This document shows, one piece after another, positions 24,050-38,200 of a stretch of 64,000 bases of DNA. The stretch spans positions 62,001 to 126,000 of the forward strand of contig WBMZ01003273.1 of assembly GCA_013400975.1 (NCBI GenBank). Reading direction: 5' to 3'. Positions within the stretch are counted from its first letter, which is position 1. Every line of letters starts with the position of its first letter. Position numbers and translations under genes: made by a program. This stretch comes from Atrichornis clamosus. Taxonomy: Eukaryota; Chordata; Aves; Passeriformes; Menuridae. Below the pieces are notes generated by a model. That model saw only the letters and a program-made list of their open reading frames with translations, ran no database searches and was not told where the DNA came from.

Positions 24050-25360
24050 GAAGTACATTGGCTTCAAGAACCCAGTCCTCTTCACCAGCACTAAAGTTCA
24101 TTGTTGCTCCAATTGCAGAGTACACAGCAGTCACAAAAAAGCCCCAGTGATTTGCCAAACTGCAGAGTCAAGGACTCTGGGTGGAGAGCTCCAGGCTCTG
24201 AGATCAGCTCTGCTGCACAGAGCACATTCTGCTCATGCAGAAGGGCACAAAAACAGGGAGAGGCTTTGAGGGCACAGACACTGCAGACAAAATGCTTTAC
24301 ACAACAAGGAAATTAATGCCACATTCATGAATTCATGCACCCCCACACATAACAAGCAGCTGTAACACTCACAGAATTTAAATTTTTTCTCTCTGGATCC
24401 AGTTCTGTCTTCAGTTTCTCTAGGCAAGGCTCAGACTGTCTCAGCTGAACAGGAAATTCTGCTTATGCTGGTGATTGAATGCCATTTTCTCAATGATTCA
24501 CTTTCTGAAGAAGTTGTCCTTTTTCTGTATTTCTGTCAGGATTTCTATGTTGCCAGAAATCCCCAGCAAGGCAGGAGTAGGTGTATGGAAAACAAATGCA
24601 AAATTACTCCCTTCATCAGACTTCAGGCTGCTTTGAACAAATGTTCAAAGCAAACTGTCCTTATCGCAATTGCAACCAGGTTTAGTAACCCAGTTGAGGG
24701 GTGAGAGGTTGTAACTGTCAGGCAGAACTTATTAAAATAAAGAATAATCAGGCAAAGCTTGATCCAAAATCCTAATCTATCTCACAGAAATCACAGCATT
24801 ATAAAGACAGAGGCTTCACTACCCATGAGATTTCAGGTCATTTACCTCCAAGAAAGTGGGTGGGTTATTATAAGCTCTGCAGAACAGGAATGGAGTCTCT
24901 GTAGGAGTTCTGGAAGACCTCAAAAAAACTACTCAACAATGAATGGCTGTCAGATGTAATTGAGACAAGACGTACAGGTAGCCCAGTAAAGGCAGAGAAG
25001 ACAAAGGCTGAGATGAGACCATTTTTTGAGGCAACAAGACACAATGTAACACACCCTGGCCTATAGAGGTGTCAGGCTTTGAGGGAGGAAATCAAGAGGG
25101 AAACTGTTCTTGCTACTGTGGACAAAAATGAAACAGCTTGCAAAGGGCAAAGAGACTGGTTCCATGTTAGTTGAAAATGGACTTGTTTCTGTAAAATAAA
25201 CAATAATCTTTGATTTCACTCAAACTCTAAGAGATAGAGAAAAAACAATGGGTACTTCAGAATCTCTATTTCAAGTTCCCTTGTCCCCAAGATCATCTTT
25301 CACAATGTTGCCACACATTAAATAGTCCAGCCATAAATCAATTAATACAAAGTTGATTTT
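24050..25360. other. Intergenic gap between the two convergent genes
   Basis: No repeat consensus or coding exon recognised. This is the short spacer between the tail of the ABCB relic and the 3' UTR of CROT. Confidence 0.5.
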
Positions 25361-25369
25361 CAGAAGAAT

Positions 25370-26170
25370 TTTATTTTTGTAACAGGAAAATACAAAGCTA
25401 CTCAGAGGAATCAAGTATTAAAATCCTGAGAACCATATCAAACTGTATTCAGTGCTTACGTTTATTGCATATTATTAGTGTAAAGCAGCAGATACTCACA
25501 GCCCACTAGAGGATGAAAACTGAGAAATCTGAAACTCATGCTGCTTTCTTTCTTTATATATGAGTGATTCTTTTTCAAACTTCTTCAGACTGTAGTGCTC
25601 TCATACTACAAATGTAGTAGGAACATCCCCACTCATGGTTACAGCATTTATTTGGTATAATCCCAATAGCAAAAATGAAAGGTAACTTATAAAATACCTC
25701 ATAACCTGATGGAGGCAGCCCTTTTGTTTCATAAACAACTATGAATAGGAAGCATAATCATGGAAGAGGATGGTGTGGTTACTCTTAAGCACACAGTTAA
25801 GTGCTCCACTGGCATAAACACTACCAGTACACTACAAACTATTCTACACGTGACTACCAAGATCATAAATACAAGTCTCCCATCAATTCTCTGCTCCAAC
25901 ATCCCATCCCCAAGTACATTTGCATTGTTGTGGCATATTTTAATGTTGCATAGTTCTACACAGATAAGGTACTACTGCTTGCATTGCTGTTGCAAATGGC
26001 TACATTACTCTTAAAAGGGTACTGTTACCACAGTAAATCCCATAAAAATAGGTACACTTCACATAGATCATTAAATGTTTAAACTGAATATAACAGTACT
26101 CTTGAATAGCTTTTCATTTTAAAGTACTACAACTTCTGAACTTGCAAAGCCTCTTACATAATTACCGAGC
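25370..26170 (-). other. CROT: Probable CROT 3' UTR
   Basis: Minus-strand sequence after the stop. AATAAA on the minus strand occurs at 25647-25652, 25461-25466 and 25370-25375; which is used cannot be told from sequence. No repeats recognised. Confidence 0.5.
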
Positions 26171-26291
26171 TTACAGCTGAGCTGTAACTGTTAACTGCAG
26201 CATGTCATGAAAACACTGGAACATAGTTCTGCACAGCACTTCTGCATCAGTCTCTGGACATGATTTCCAAGAAGAACAGGTAGTAACAATC
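26171..26291 (-). CDS. CROT: CROT last coding exon (residues 573-612, stop)
   Basis: After ttgatag it reads IVTTCSSWKSCPETDAEVL, then FHDMLQL, and ends AQL-TAA. Mammalian CROT ends in a PTS1-like -HL tripeptide; AQL is a variant that could still direct peroxisomal import. Confidence 0.95.
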
Positions 26292-29200
26292 CTATCAATA
26301 CAGAAAGTTACAAACAGTGAAGTTACCACTCTTAATTGTCATGGTCTAGGATAAAGTCACACATGTTGCCCTAGAATTATTGGCATAAATTTTAAAGGAA
26401 AAATTGTGACATAAACATACTGTCTCAACATTAAAAAAGGACTCAGATCTTTAGTGCCTTCAGTAAGCAATAACGTTGACAGATCTTGCAATCAGATACT
26501 TTGATTTAAATACCCATTACTACATACACAGTGCCACAACTTTTCTGCTTGTATTTGAAAATGCTGTTAATTATATTTCTTCTTCTTCTGAAACTAGTTT
26601 AAGGTTTTAAGTACTTTTTTTTCTATTTATCAAATAAAAGGTATATCTTAATCTAGTTCTATTTATTTTGAGAGAGCCATAGATCAAAGTATTAATAGCT
26701 TGTATTCTCAAATGGATTTGAATGGGCTCACAATCTGTATTTAGCTTTAGGAAGAAGTCATTCAAATTACACCTAAAACAGGAATGTACCTCCACACATT
26801 CTAATCAAAGTAGTTTTAGATTTCATAAAAAAGCAGCAATTTGTGTCCATAAGACCAATAAGCTAAAGTTGGATCTTTTCAAATCCTACAATTTTAGAAG
26901 TGAAGCCAAATGTTTTAGCCTCTCCTTATTACTCAAAGAGATCTGGTTTGAGCTGAGATGTGTCACTGCCAAGAATGATGGGCAGCGTGCTCACCTGTGC
27001 TCTTATCTGCTCTAGCTCAGCCAGAAAACTTCTCAAAAAATACCTTGGCATATTACAAATGATCTCTAAAATAACAGCCTATTTTAAAGTAAGTTAACTT
27101 CTTTTGTTGCTCCCTTCTTACACTCTCCCTACTCTTTACTTTCTGCTTATTGTCAGTATTCGGGTGCTCACTTACCCTCCACCACTTGTCCTTCCTCCCA
27201 AACATGCTTTCCCAGAATGCCAATGCCCCTATTCTCATGTGCCTCACTTCTCAACCTCTTCTGACACGTTTAGCCATATTTCTTTTTTATTTCCCTTTCC
27301 TCATTCTAGTTGTTTGCTGCTTTCCCTCTGTGATAAAGGCAGAGCCATGCCCAAAAGGAAATTACATCCATACCTGTCATCTCTGATTGAATAAAAAAAG
27401 CCATAGCCATGTTGTACCATTGGGAGTGCAGATCCACTAAACCTGGTGTAGCCAGTCAGACTAGTTGAAAGGACAAAATTCCCACCTCCTCCACTGTGAA
27501 ACAACACAAAAGTGAGACTTTTAAAGATAATTTAAAACAAAGGAAGTTATACAAAACAGTTATTTTGTCGCTGAGATCGAGAAATCAGCAAGTATAAGGC
27601 CAGTGTAACAAAGGCCTTGGTACCAAGGGATACAACTCCCCACATAACAAGAATATGGATTACCTGGCTGTGAAGGCCTTATCCCCATACAGCTCTGGCA
27701 CTGGCAGTCCTTGCTCCTGTGCTATGAGCAGGAGACCCAGAAGATGACGATCGAAGCCTGTCAAATAAACGCAAATACAGAATCATTAACAGCAGCATTC
27801 CCAGGTTTTCTGCTTCTTCTGGTCTGGATAGCTGGGAGCTCAAATAGCAGCTGAAGGACAGATAAACAACACAGTCACATTGTAGCATCCAAAAACATTT
27901 CCCAGATATTTGATCTAAGTGGTCTTCATCACTTTCAACTTGCAGCACTGAGCTCAAAAGCAAATGACTTAAGTGACAGAGACCCAGCACAGTTCCTGTG
28001 CAAACAAAAACCAAGAAAATCCCAAGGAGGAATTCAAGGAGGAAGAGTTCCACACAGTGGAAGTAGCCCATGGGCAGTTACCTGAACAAGGAGAAAAAGG
28101 TTTTCAGGGCCACAACTGCCCTGAATTGTGGTAACACATCAAGTAGGATGGAGAGAATATGAAGTTCTTCAGGTGACTATTTCCCAGCTACTCTTTCTTA
28201 TTCATAGAAGAGTGTATGACACTAACACAGCTGGGTTAGAATCTCATCCAAATCTCTGTGCTGCCCTAAAAGACCACATTTTGCGCTTTTCAGCCAGGCA
28301 TATATTTGACCAGAAGGTGTTCTGAAGGTGTTTAGCTGGGCAGAAAAACTGAATTGATATTCCAAGTGAACATATCTTTGGGGTACAAGGAAGGATGCAA
28401 GGACTTGGTTTTTGCCCTTCTCTCCAAAATTAAAGTATAAAAGATTAAGGGGTGGTTTTTATTCATGTTGAAAATAAGGAGATAGAGAAAATGTACTAGC
28501 ATACAATGATATTCCCATTTCACCCACAAGAAAAAAAAAAAAATTTTTATCGCAGAGTACCTTTTCCATTCTCACATTCTTTCCTCATTTTATTGTGCTT
28601 TGCAAATGCCTTATGCATCAGTTGCAGTCGTTGATAAGTCTGTAAAGTTGGGCGAGACAGAATTTAAAAAAAGAAAACAAAAAAACCAATCCAAATGAGT
28701 AACACATCAGGAACCACAGATCTGCAAGTTTTTCCCTTTCACAGTTTCTAACAATTTTAGATAGAAGAAAATGGAGGAACTTGAAAGGTATATTAGAATT
28801 TCTCTCAAACCCTTTCTCCCAAGTCCCAATTCCTTTTTGGAAGAATGTGCTTGTTTGCTTCCTGTATCTCACTTCTCTTATTCAGATCATTATTGCACTG
28901 AACAGTATTCTAAACTTCATGCTCCTTTCCAAACAAGCTGAAGCAATGGAAAGGAACCACTGTGAACTAGAGCGATCAAACCCAAAAACCTTCTACAGTA
29001 CCATTTATCAGAAGGATAGTAGCTTCTACTAGGTGTAGTCCCAAATCTTCTCTGCTGATTGCCAATTCTGCCCAACATTATGGCATTTTTCAAGTTTTAA
29101 TATAAACTCGTATATTAAAATCAGAGAGAAGGGAATACAAATAACATGTTCTTTGTAAAGGAGGCCTTGAGAAGCAGTCCTAGACACTCAAGGTCTTGAC

Positions 29201-32200
29201 TTCCAAGATCTTAGATCTTGCTAGCTCTTTAACTACTTAAGAAGCACCCTTTATCCTTTTATTCATCACACAAGAGGCTGCTGCAGAGAATGTGAAACAA
29301 GGACAGCAGCCACTCACTCTATTTGGATAAAAATCAAGCTATTAAGCTGACAAGGGACAAAATAAAATTTGAGACAAAAGGATTTTTTTCAAAGGATGTA
29401 ACTTTAAGGTACTAAAAACTACATAAAGGCAGACTTTTAAGCATGTTAATTTCAATACTATTGAACAGATTTTTTAAGGTCCAGGAGTTAGTATTAAAAA
29501 AAAAACCCAAACAATAGGGAGCTATTTGGAGATGCTACTTAACATTACTAAGAGAAAAAAGCTACAGTTACTGTTAGAAGTAACAAACTTCTGTGTATAT
29601 TACCCACAGAAGTCTTATAATCAGTTAGAAGGTAACTGAAGAGCAGAAAAGTAAGAGGAATCTGTATTTAGAACAGCAAAACAGATTTGGAGGATAGCCA
29701 AAAAACTGAGTTTTACAGTTGCAGTACATGCCAAAAGAAGCCAGGGAAGACCAGGAAAATGTGTTCTTGAAGGCTAGAATTATTAATCACACATACTTTC
29801 TGACAGCTATATTCCTCTCTGTTTTTCAGATGCATTAATAATACAGAACCTTTGCATTGTCTAAAGGTATGTTGCCCTTTGTCTCAAAAATCTTCTCCTT
29901 GTTTCATTTCTCAGAATCTGAGAAAGGTGCAGTGAGGACAACGGAAGGAGCTTTAGTAGAGCTCTTGCTTGGCAAGAAAGGCATGACATGCTTTGCCAGC
30001 CAAGCACCAGCGGGAAGTTGCTGGGAAAACAAAAGTTCTCTGGTTTAGCTATTCAGAGACAAACTCTGGAATACATCCCTGTTACCACTAGGACACAAAC
30101 AGATTTCAATCTTGCTCTCGGACATAACTATTAGATAAACATTTCCTGATTTAACTTGAAAATTAAAACAATAGAACCACTCCACAGCAGAATGCTTTGG
30201 TTTCAATCCAGTAACTTTTTGAGTTGTGAAAAAAAAAAAAAATCAGTGTGAATGTAACTCAAGACAGTCACATTCTGGAACTCAAAAGGTAAATAGCATA
30301 GAAAACCAAACATGACAAGCCCACACATGACAGCACATCTCAGTCACAATGACCAAACCAGAATTCAAGCAACCCAACATTTGAAATCTGTCTCACAGGA
30401 AAGACGCCAACTCCCATCAAGGAGACAACAGAAAAACGAGTTTGAAGCAGTTCAAATGACAGGCCTTCTAAATACACGATGATTAAAGTAGGATTTCAGT
30501 ATTTACACTGTCAGAAGGATCCAGCATGGACTTGCACCATTCCACTGCTTCCACAGTACATGGTCTTATGGTCTCTGTGCGGCCATGATAGAAACGCCTG
30601 GTCATGGCCGTTTCGTAACAGCAGCCCGGACTAAGAACAAAAATTAGGGAAGAGTATCTCATTAACTTAACTAAACTACTTGCTCTCTCAAGGACTAAAA
30701 AAGTCCTGCCAAAGATCTTACACATCTAGCTCAGTTACAAGTACCAGAAACTCATTAATTTTCTTTAAGTTATGTGTCTGAAAAAGAGCCACAAAGCAAC
30801 TTTATGCACTTTTATGAAACAGATGACTGAAAAAAGGTGTCAGTACTACAATCACACCTTGAAAAGATTGTATTGCCATGGATATTTTCTGCAGACTACA
30901 GACCTACCAGCCTCTAGCAAAAATAGCTGAAATTATACAAGCTTCAGTTTCACTATATACTCCCCTCTACATCATCCAAAACCTTAAAAATTAAGAGACA
31001 CAGCTGAAATAAGCAATGTGTCACAAAGCATTTAGAGGGAAAAGGCTCAAAACTTTCTCTGTTGCATACTGACAGCCATCCAGCTTTTACATGGAGCAAC
31101 TCCAGCTCTGTGACAGTCTACCACTTAATATACAACCTACATGAAATATATTTGTGTGTTTACAAGAGACCAAACAGGCAATTTTAGTCAGACAATTAAA
31201 TTACCCTGATGTTCAGCACACTGGGATCTAGCAGCCTTTGTTATGATGAGACACACCTCCTCAGTGACTAAGCATCACACTCCTATGACAAAAACCTTCT
31301 CCTTCTGAAGCAAGCAATATTTCCTAGGTCAGTAATGACTTACACAAGCCATAATGAGTGTTAGTTAGTAAACAGGAATTTGGGAACACCAATACCAGGA
31401 AGAATGACACCTTTTAATCCATGATACAAAATTAAATGTCACATTCAAAAATGCAGAGGCAGGCATTTGAAGGGTCACTCTCTCTATCTCTATTATTCTG
31501 CCCAAACCTTCACATCCAATGTTGCTAAAGCAAGTGAGACACAGAAGTTTGTGAGACCTTTCACAGGCTTGGAAGACTAAACATTTTACTGATGGTGGCT
31601 GTCACTTGCTACAGATAAAGCTCCATTCTCCATTTGAGCAACTATTTGACATTAGAGAATCCTGACCCATTGTGCATTTGGTGTTTGCCCAAGTATTTCC
31701 TTTGAACAGCCCAAATTCACATTTTCAGGGACTCTGTTCTGCCATCCATTCCACAATATGTACATGCATTATCCCTATGGGCATAAGAACACAATTTTTC
31801 TGAAGCAAGTATCCTATGCAACTGTTACTGTAAAAACCCCTTAGTCCTTCATTCTTACATCCCCATAGGAAATTACACGCTAACGTTGCAAAGTCATTGC
31901 ATCCCTTTACTCAAGAAACTAGTTTTTTATTCCTGATCTGGTATTTTCTTACCGTCCATGGCATTTGTAATAAGCAAGTTGAAGGGCAAGCTGCACAAAT
32001 GTATCAGGATGAAGTTTCCTCTTTCTTATCAATGCTTTGCCAAAGGATGTGAAGGCATAAGACACCAGCTGCAAGTCAGATACCTGTCATACCAAAGGAG
32101 GAAAAACCACAGTAGTCAAGAAACATCACAACTTGATCCCCTTCAACTAAAACACACAATATAAACCAACAATGTAAGAAATTTAACCATGGTGTTAAAT

Positions 32201-35200
32201 TCATCAGCTTATCAGTAACATATTCATTCCTGTTCTACAGCATGAAGAAAGACCAACTAAAAACATGCAAAAAGAATGAATGACAAAAAAAATAGTATCA
32301 GTAACAACTAAGAGAAGCAGCAACAAATTTCACCTTCTCGTAATACATTTCTTTAGTACGTCCAATTTCATTTATAATTTTTGAATCCACTGTGAATACA
32401 AGTTCCTCTGGCCATGGAATATCCCTCACATTATCTGATCCCTGGGAAGATGAAGACATAAAGTAAGATGCAAAACCAGAAAACATTATCCATAAGAAAA
32501 GACACGTTAACTGATAAGCTTGAAAGTTTATAAGGAATAGATACCTTCCATTTTCCCTCATTTTCAATAATCTTCTTTTCAGCAGAAGATAACATGGTAA
32601 TTAAAGCCATGGCATCAAAAGGAGAATGCTAGAATCAGATAAGACAAGATATTATATTATTTTTTGTAAGAGCAAGAAGATCAAACTGCTCTGCTTTTTT
32701 CCCTATCCCACTCTTTTTCCTGCAGACCAACAAGCTTTACTTCACAGTATTGGACTTGTTTTTCTAGTTCTACAATAAATATAGAACTACTTTAAGTCTA
32801 CCCACTGTTTTGACTGCTCTGCAGCTGGACAGGGAGGCACAATGTACTACTGCTGTGAAAAGGCAGACTTCAGGAAAAATATAAGGCTGCCTGGCCAAGT
32901 AATAATGAGTTTAAAATAACACAAGTTTAAAAAACACAGCTGTTCAAATGGATACTTCATACAAGGAGTTAATTTTAAGTCTTCTTGTGCTCTATTTTTT
33001 TTTTTTTAACTCCTCGCTAAATACTTTTAGAAACAAGATTATGACTTCAGATCCCATTGTTAATTCAAGTATGGTATAATATAATATCAACCACTGAGAA
33101 AGCAGACTGCTTTTGGAAACCTACCAGAGCAGGTGCAGGTAAACAAGACTATGCTAAAGAGTAACATATTAAGCACTTAAAATAATACTCTGAAAGAGGT
33201 AATTCAGTAAATAAATACTCAATAGGTTTCTAAAATAAAAACAATGTTAACTTACATCACAGAATGCACTACAAGTTCCATTGGAAAAGAATATGCTGTT
33301 GTAGGATTTATCTCCCCAGCGTACAGTCGGATCACCTGTTAGCCCCAGCCTTGTAAGCTAAAGCAAAAAATACATACTGTGAGATTTAAAAGACACCAAG
33401 AACACTGCCAGCCTCTGCCAGCTAAACCTAGTCTCCATTAAGATGGCAAGACCTCCCTGACAGATAAGTCATTTTCATCCTGTTCAAGATGAAACATGAT
33501 TATAAGACCCAGTTATTAATTAGAAGGGTGACTTAAAGTTAATGACTATGCTTTTGAAGACCCTGAAGGATAGAGAGCTAAAAAATTATGAAGGTAGGTT
33601 TCAGCCATCACCATTTTCAATGTCCTAACAATTCAAACTATTTAAGTTTTCCTATGGATCAAAAAAATCACTTTCTTTGCATATTTATCTGCTTCATTTT
33701 TACTGTTCTGAAAGAGCAAGAGGTACTACTTCTGTATATATGCAGGAGAAATTTTTATGTAAAGATGACCAGATATGAATTATCAAAAATTCTTAGCTAC
33801 CTCAGTGTAGTCCTCAGGAGTTGCATAGGGACTAGAATCATCGAGGCAGACCACAAACAAACTTCTCTGAATTTTTTCCAGAAGAGTTAAGTTCTTTGGA
33901 TCAAGATCAATCAAATATTCCCGTAACTAGAAGGTATAAAAAGACAAAACTAAGTGAAATAATGCATTTCCAGTGATCACAATGCTTTTCTCAGGAATCA
34001 GGTGTTGAATTATTCCTACCTCTGCCCATTTTGTCCTTTCATTGCTTGTTAGGGCTGCCAGTCCTGGTCCATCTGGTTCACTATGGCACCTTTTCTGTAT
34101 ATATGTAAGTTGCCTTTAAGAAGATTTCAAAAACTGAAGTTAACAAAGAACAGATGGAGAGAAGGTAAGAGACACCTTGTTTGTCTCTCTCTCTTTTTTG
34201 CAAAGCTGGAATTTTGGTTTGACATTCACAAGCCAATGTGAATTTGCAGGAAGCAGGAATCAGCTCCCCCAGACTCTAAGGACTATTGAAGACTTGCTCA
34301 GTTTTCAGTCACTAATAGTTAATTGAGCACCTACGAGCCCAGTACAAACTTACACATAAACAATTGTAGTGCTATAGTGTTACTATGCATTTAACTTAAA
34401 ACTAGATTTAAGATTTCAAAAGTGTAGATGAGACTTTTCAGCAGCACGTATCTGCAGTACTGAAGCTGAACAGCTTTTATAGCAACTAATCAGATACAGA
34501 GCAAAAATTCTACTCAAGATAAATCCTGAAATTTAAAACAGAACACTAGCTACAGTACACCCTAAATGTAGAGTCTGAACTACACAAGAACCATTCTCTT
34601 TCTACCTTTTCCTTGCATTTTACTTTAGAAGAACTATTAGCAGAGAGGTAATTTTTAGTTTGCAAGTTCAATTTTTCACATGCTGTTGTTCTAGGTGTTA
34701 AAGAAACTAGACACATTACCGTCAGTTAATCTGGTTTGATCTGGCACTCCTGCTTATTAAACTTCACTACTGATCATTAGTTACATAGTATCAAAAATAT
34801 AAACCGTCCATGATGTTGTAAAGCCAAACAAAAAAAACTCCACCAAACCCAACCCAACCTGCCCTTCCTATGGACAACAGATTTAGGGGGTTTGTCTGTA
34901 TTCTAAGTGTTCATTTCTTTGTTACTTGCTTGACTTAAAAGGTACAACTACAAAAATTAGAAATGCATATGTTAAAATATTAAGTATTAAAGTACCAAAC
35001 TATTTTTAAAAATTTATTTTTAGCTTCTCTAATTAGATTTTGTCTTCTCTGAGGAATTTGGCCATGCACTTTTTGCCAGTTTGAATAACAAGTTTTCTGT
35101 TGTGCTCTATAAGGAGCACTTTGACTCCTGAAATGTAGTAAGTTATTCCCAGGTGAAAAGAACAACCCTTCTTTATTAAGGAGATGCATATAGATCCCAA

Positions 35201-38200
35201 ACTGATCACAAGAGACTTATGATGAAACTACTTCTGTATGTGACATCAGAATTTAATACATGAGAGTGCTTCACCTTTGACAATGCTTAAGTAGCAGAGA
35301 AACAATTATCAATGTGGATTGTTCCTGAAAGGAATGATGATACTTAAAATCCTACTAATTCCATGTAAAGAAGTACTGATACTGAAGTATCTTCTTTCAG
35401 CCCTTTTGTATGATGCTCTATAGGTGTATTACAACAGTACATGGAAAGAAGTTGCCATCCACTATCCAAATCCAAACCTTCAGCTAGAGGAGAAGCTGTA
35501 GCATCTCTGACATCTAATTCTTTGGGGTGAAGGGAATGGAAAAAAGAAAGCCTCTTTGGTATGTAGCTTAAATAGGACAGCTCATTTAAAATAAAGGTAT
35601 TTTGAAAACCTGAAAATCTCTGGAGGAGTCAGCATGCTGCCTTCATGCATAGCATCAAATGCAAACACTCGACCTCGACACAGGACTATTAAGTGAGATG
35701 GGCATTCGCCTTCGGCCTCTAAAATGAAGAATAGGAATAAATGAAAATCCAACCTTGGGAATAAAGTGACAGATACAGGAGAAACTCAATTTTTGAAGAC
35801 ATTTTAAAAATCAACAGAAGTCATACATAACTGTCACTGTTATAAACTACTTAAAGTCACTGTGATTACCTAGTAGGAAATTTCATTTATTTGTGTGTCT
35901 TGTAGGCAGGAACCCCCTCTGGTGAAATGAGTGTTCCTTGCTGAAAGTGGATCTAGCAATACTTTTCTCTTGCATAAGCACTGTTTGTTAAGCAAGTCTG
36001 CTGCTAAGAGGCTTTGCAAACGATTGAGTCTTTCAGTTTGTCAGAGCGTTTACACAGTCAGTTTCAGTTATGCAGCTCGTGATGCACCACCAAGTCAATC
36101 ATACCTGACTGGCACATGTACATCCGTAAATAGGGACCACTGACACAAAAATCTAGCCACTATCTTAATGCTGATGGTACTGGCCCGCACCAAGCCAGGC
36201 ATATTCGTGTAGCCTTGCCCTACTGAACCCATCTATCTGGAAATCAGACTAAAGTTGGAAATGGCAAGAACCAGATGTTAAAATCCCAAGAAATGTGGCA
36301 ATATTTTTCTCAAACTGAGCCACTGTTCTGCATCTCTTCTAGCCCAGTACTCTGCTCTGGGAAAAAGAATAAACATATCATACTTCATCCAAAGTATGGA
36401 ATTGAACAGGCATCCAAAGAAGTCCTAACCTTATCTGTGAGGCTGTTACATCTGTCTTTACAGTCCTGCTCTCTAAATTAAATAATACAATTCAATACAT
36501 ACCTGGTTAAAGACATTCTAGAGTGAGGAATTTGTCATTTCATTTAGACTTCATCTTCATAGATCAAAAATTAATTTGTAACAAAAATCAGAAGAGATGC
36601 CACCCAATCCAATCACTTTAGGTAGCATTCTCCTAAACTCAACTGTCTAAAGCAAAGGGCAGAATCATGTTTGGAAGTTACCATACCTAGAATTAAGTGT
36701 CTCAGATGTCACTACAGTTGCTGGAGATCCAGCCAGTACACTGAATAACATCTAATGAGCTCTTCACCTGTTCACATAGAGGTGTCTGCTGCAGGCTGAA
36801 CTGAACAGCTCTCCAGGTTCCACTGATCAGGCTCTCTTAGCTTTTAATACGGTCTTAGACTCCAAGTTGACATTACCTGACAAATTTTAGGTACCCTACT
36901 CTGAAATCTGAATACTATATTAAGTGTTTAGACTATGTCAGTTCCCTCTATAGTCAAAAGAGAAAGACAGATCCCTCTCCAGATGGCAATTCCTTCTATT
37001 TTAGATACTTGCACATTTTAATGGCCCAAATCCTTCTTTGGTGGTATTGGTATTTCTCCATGACTCACAGAGAAACAAGGCAACCAACTGGACTAAATAT
37101 TTCATCTGGAGGCAGACAATCTACATGGAAATGGCTACCACTTGCTGTGTATGACATGAAAAATGATATAGGCAAGATCGTTTAATAAACTCCTTACAAT
37201 ATTCTAAGGCAAAATAGGGACATGAATTAAATAAATTGTGACTTCACAGCATAACACCTTTGTTTATTAAGTGTGATCATAAGAGAATATAGACTTCCCA
37301 CCATTTGAATGTTTCCTCTGTGTTTTAGTATTTAAACTGACACTTCAACAGTAATGCTAAGACAAAAACCCTTGAAACCTGACTTCAACTTTGCATTTTC
37401 TCATCATATCACGTGGTATGGACTCTTCCTTGCATATTTTCTATGGAGCAAGACAATACCTCCTTCTTCTTGAATTCCTGAGTTTTACAGAATTCACACC
37501 TCCTACGATTATCTAGAACGACCCGGCTGAACAACTCTGGACGCATCAGAATGTGTGTGGAAGGGCTGTCACAACTTCAGTTGGCTGACTACTAATGCTA
37601 CAGTATTTGTTAGTGGAGGGTGAGTAAGAACACTACACTTTTAATCAAGCTCTTGATCCTGTACCCTAGAAAACTGCTGGGAGTTTAAGAGAATGCCTTC
37701 AAGAAGTAGTATGGAGTACCTTCAAGACTGATAATAGAAGCAGTTGACCAACCCAAGAAATAGCCCAATGATAGAAAATAAGTAAGAACTATCCAAACAG
37801 AATGTACGGGAATGCACTTAAGAAACATATTCTATGAAAAAAAAAAATGCAGTTAGTAATGATGTTAAAATTCTGTCCATATAATACACAGAATCCACAT
37901 ACACACAGCACACAGAATTTATCTTTCATCAATTCTTAATGCTGGCAGGATTATTATAGGCATCAGGCTGGCAACATACAATTTGAAGCAGAGCTTTCTT
38001 TTACTCTTATTTAGCAAGGACTAAATACTGGACTGAAAAGGTCATTTATAGATGAGATATCTTCTTTGCTTCATTATATAAACACTCAACAACCAGTATC
38101 TGATTTAGTGCTCGAAGAAGCAAATATTTTATGGTTAAAGTGAGAACTCCATTAGCACATTAATAAAAGTAATTTGCTTGTATTGACCCCCAATTTTCAT

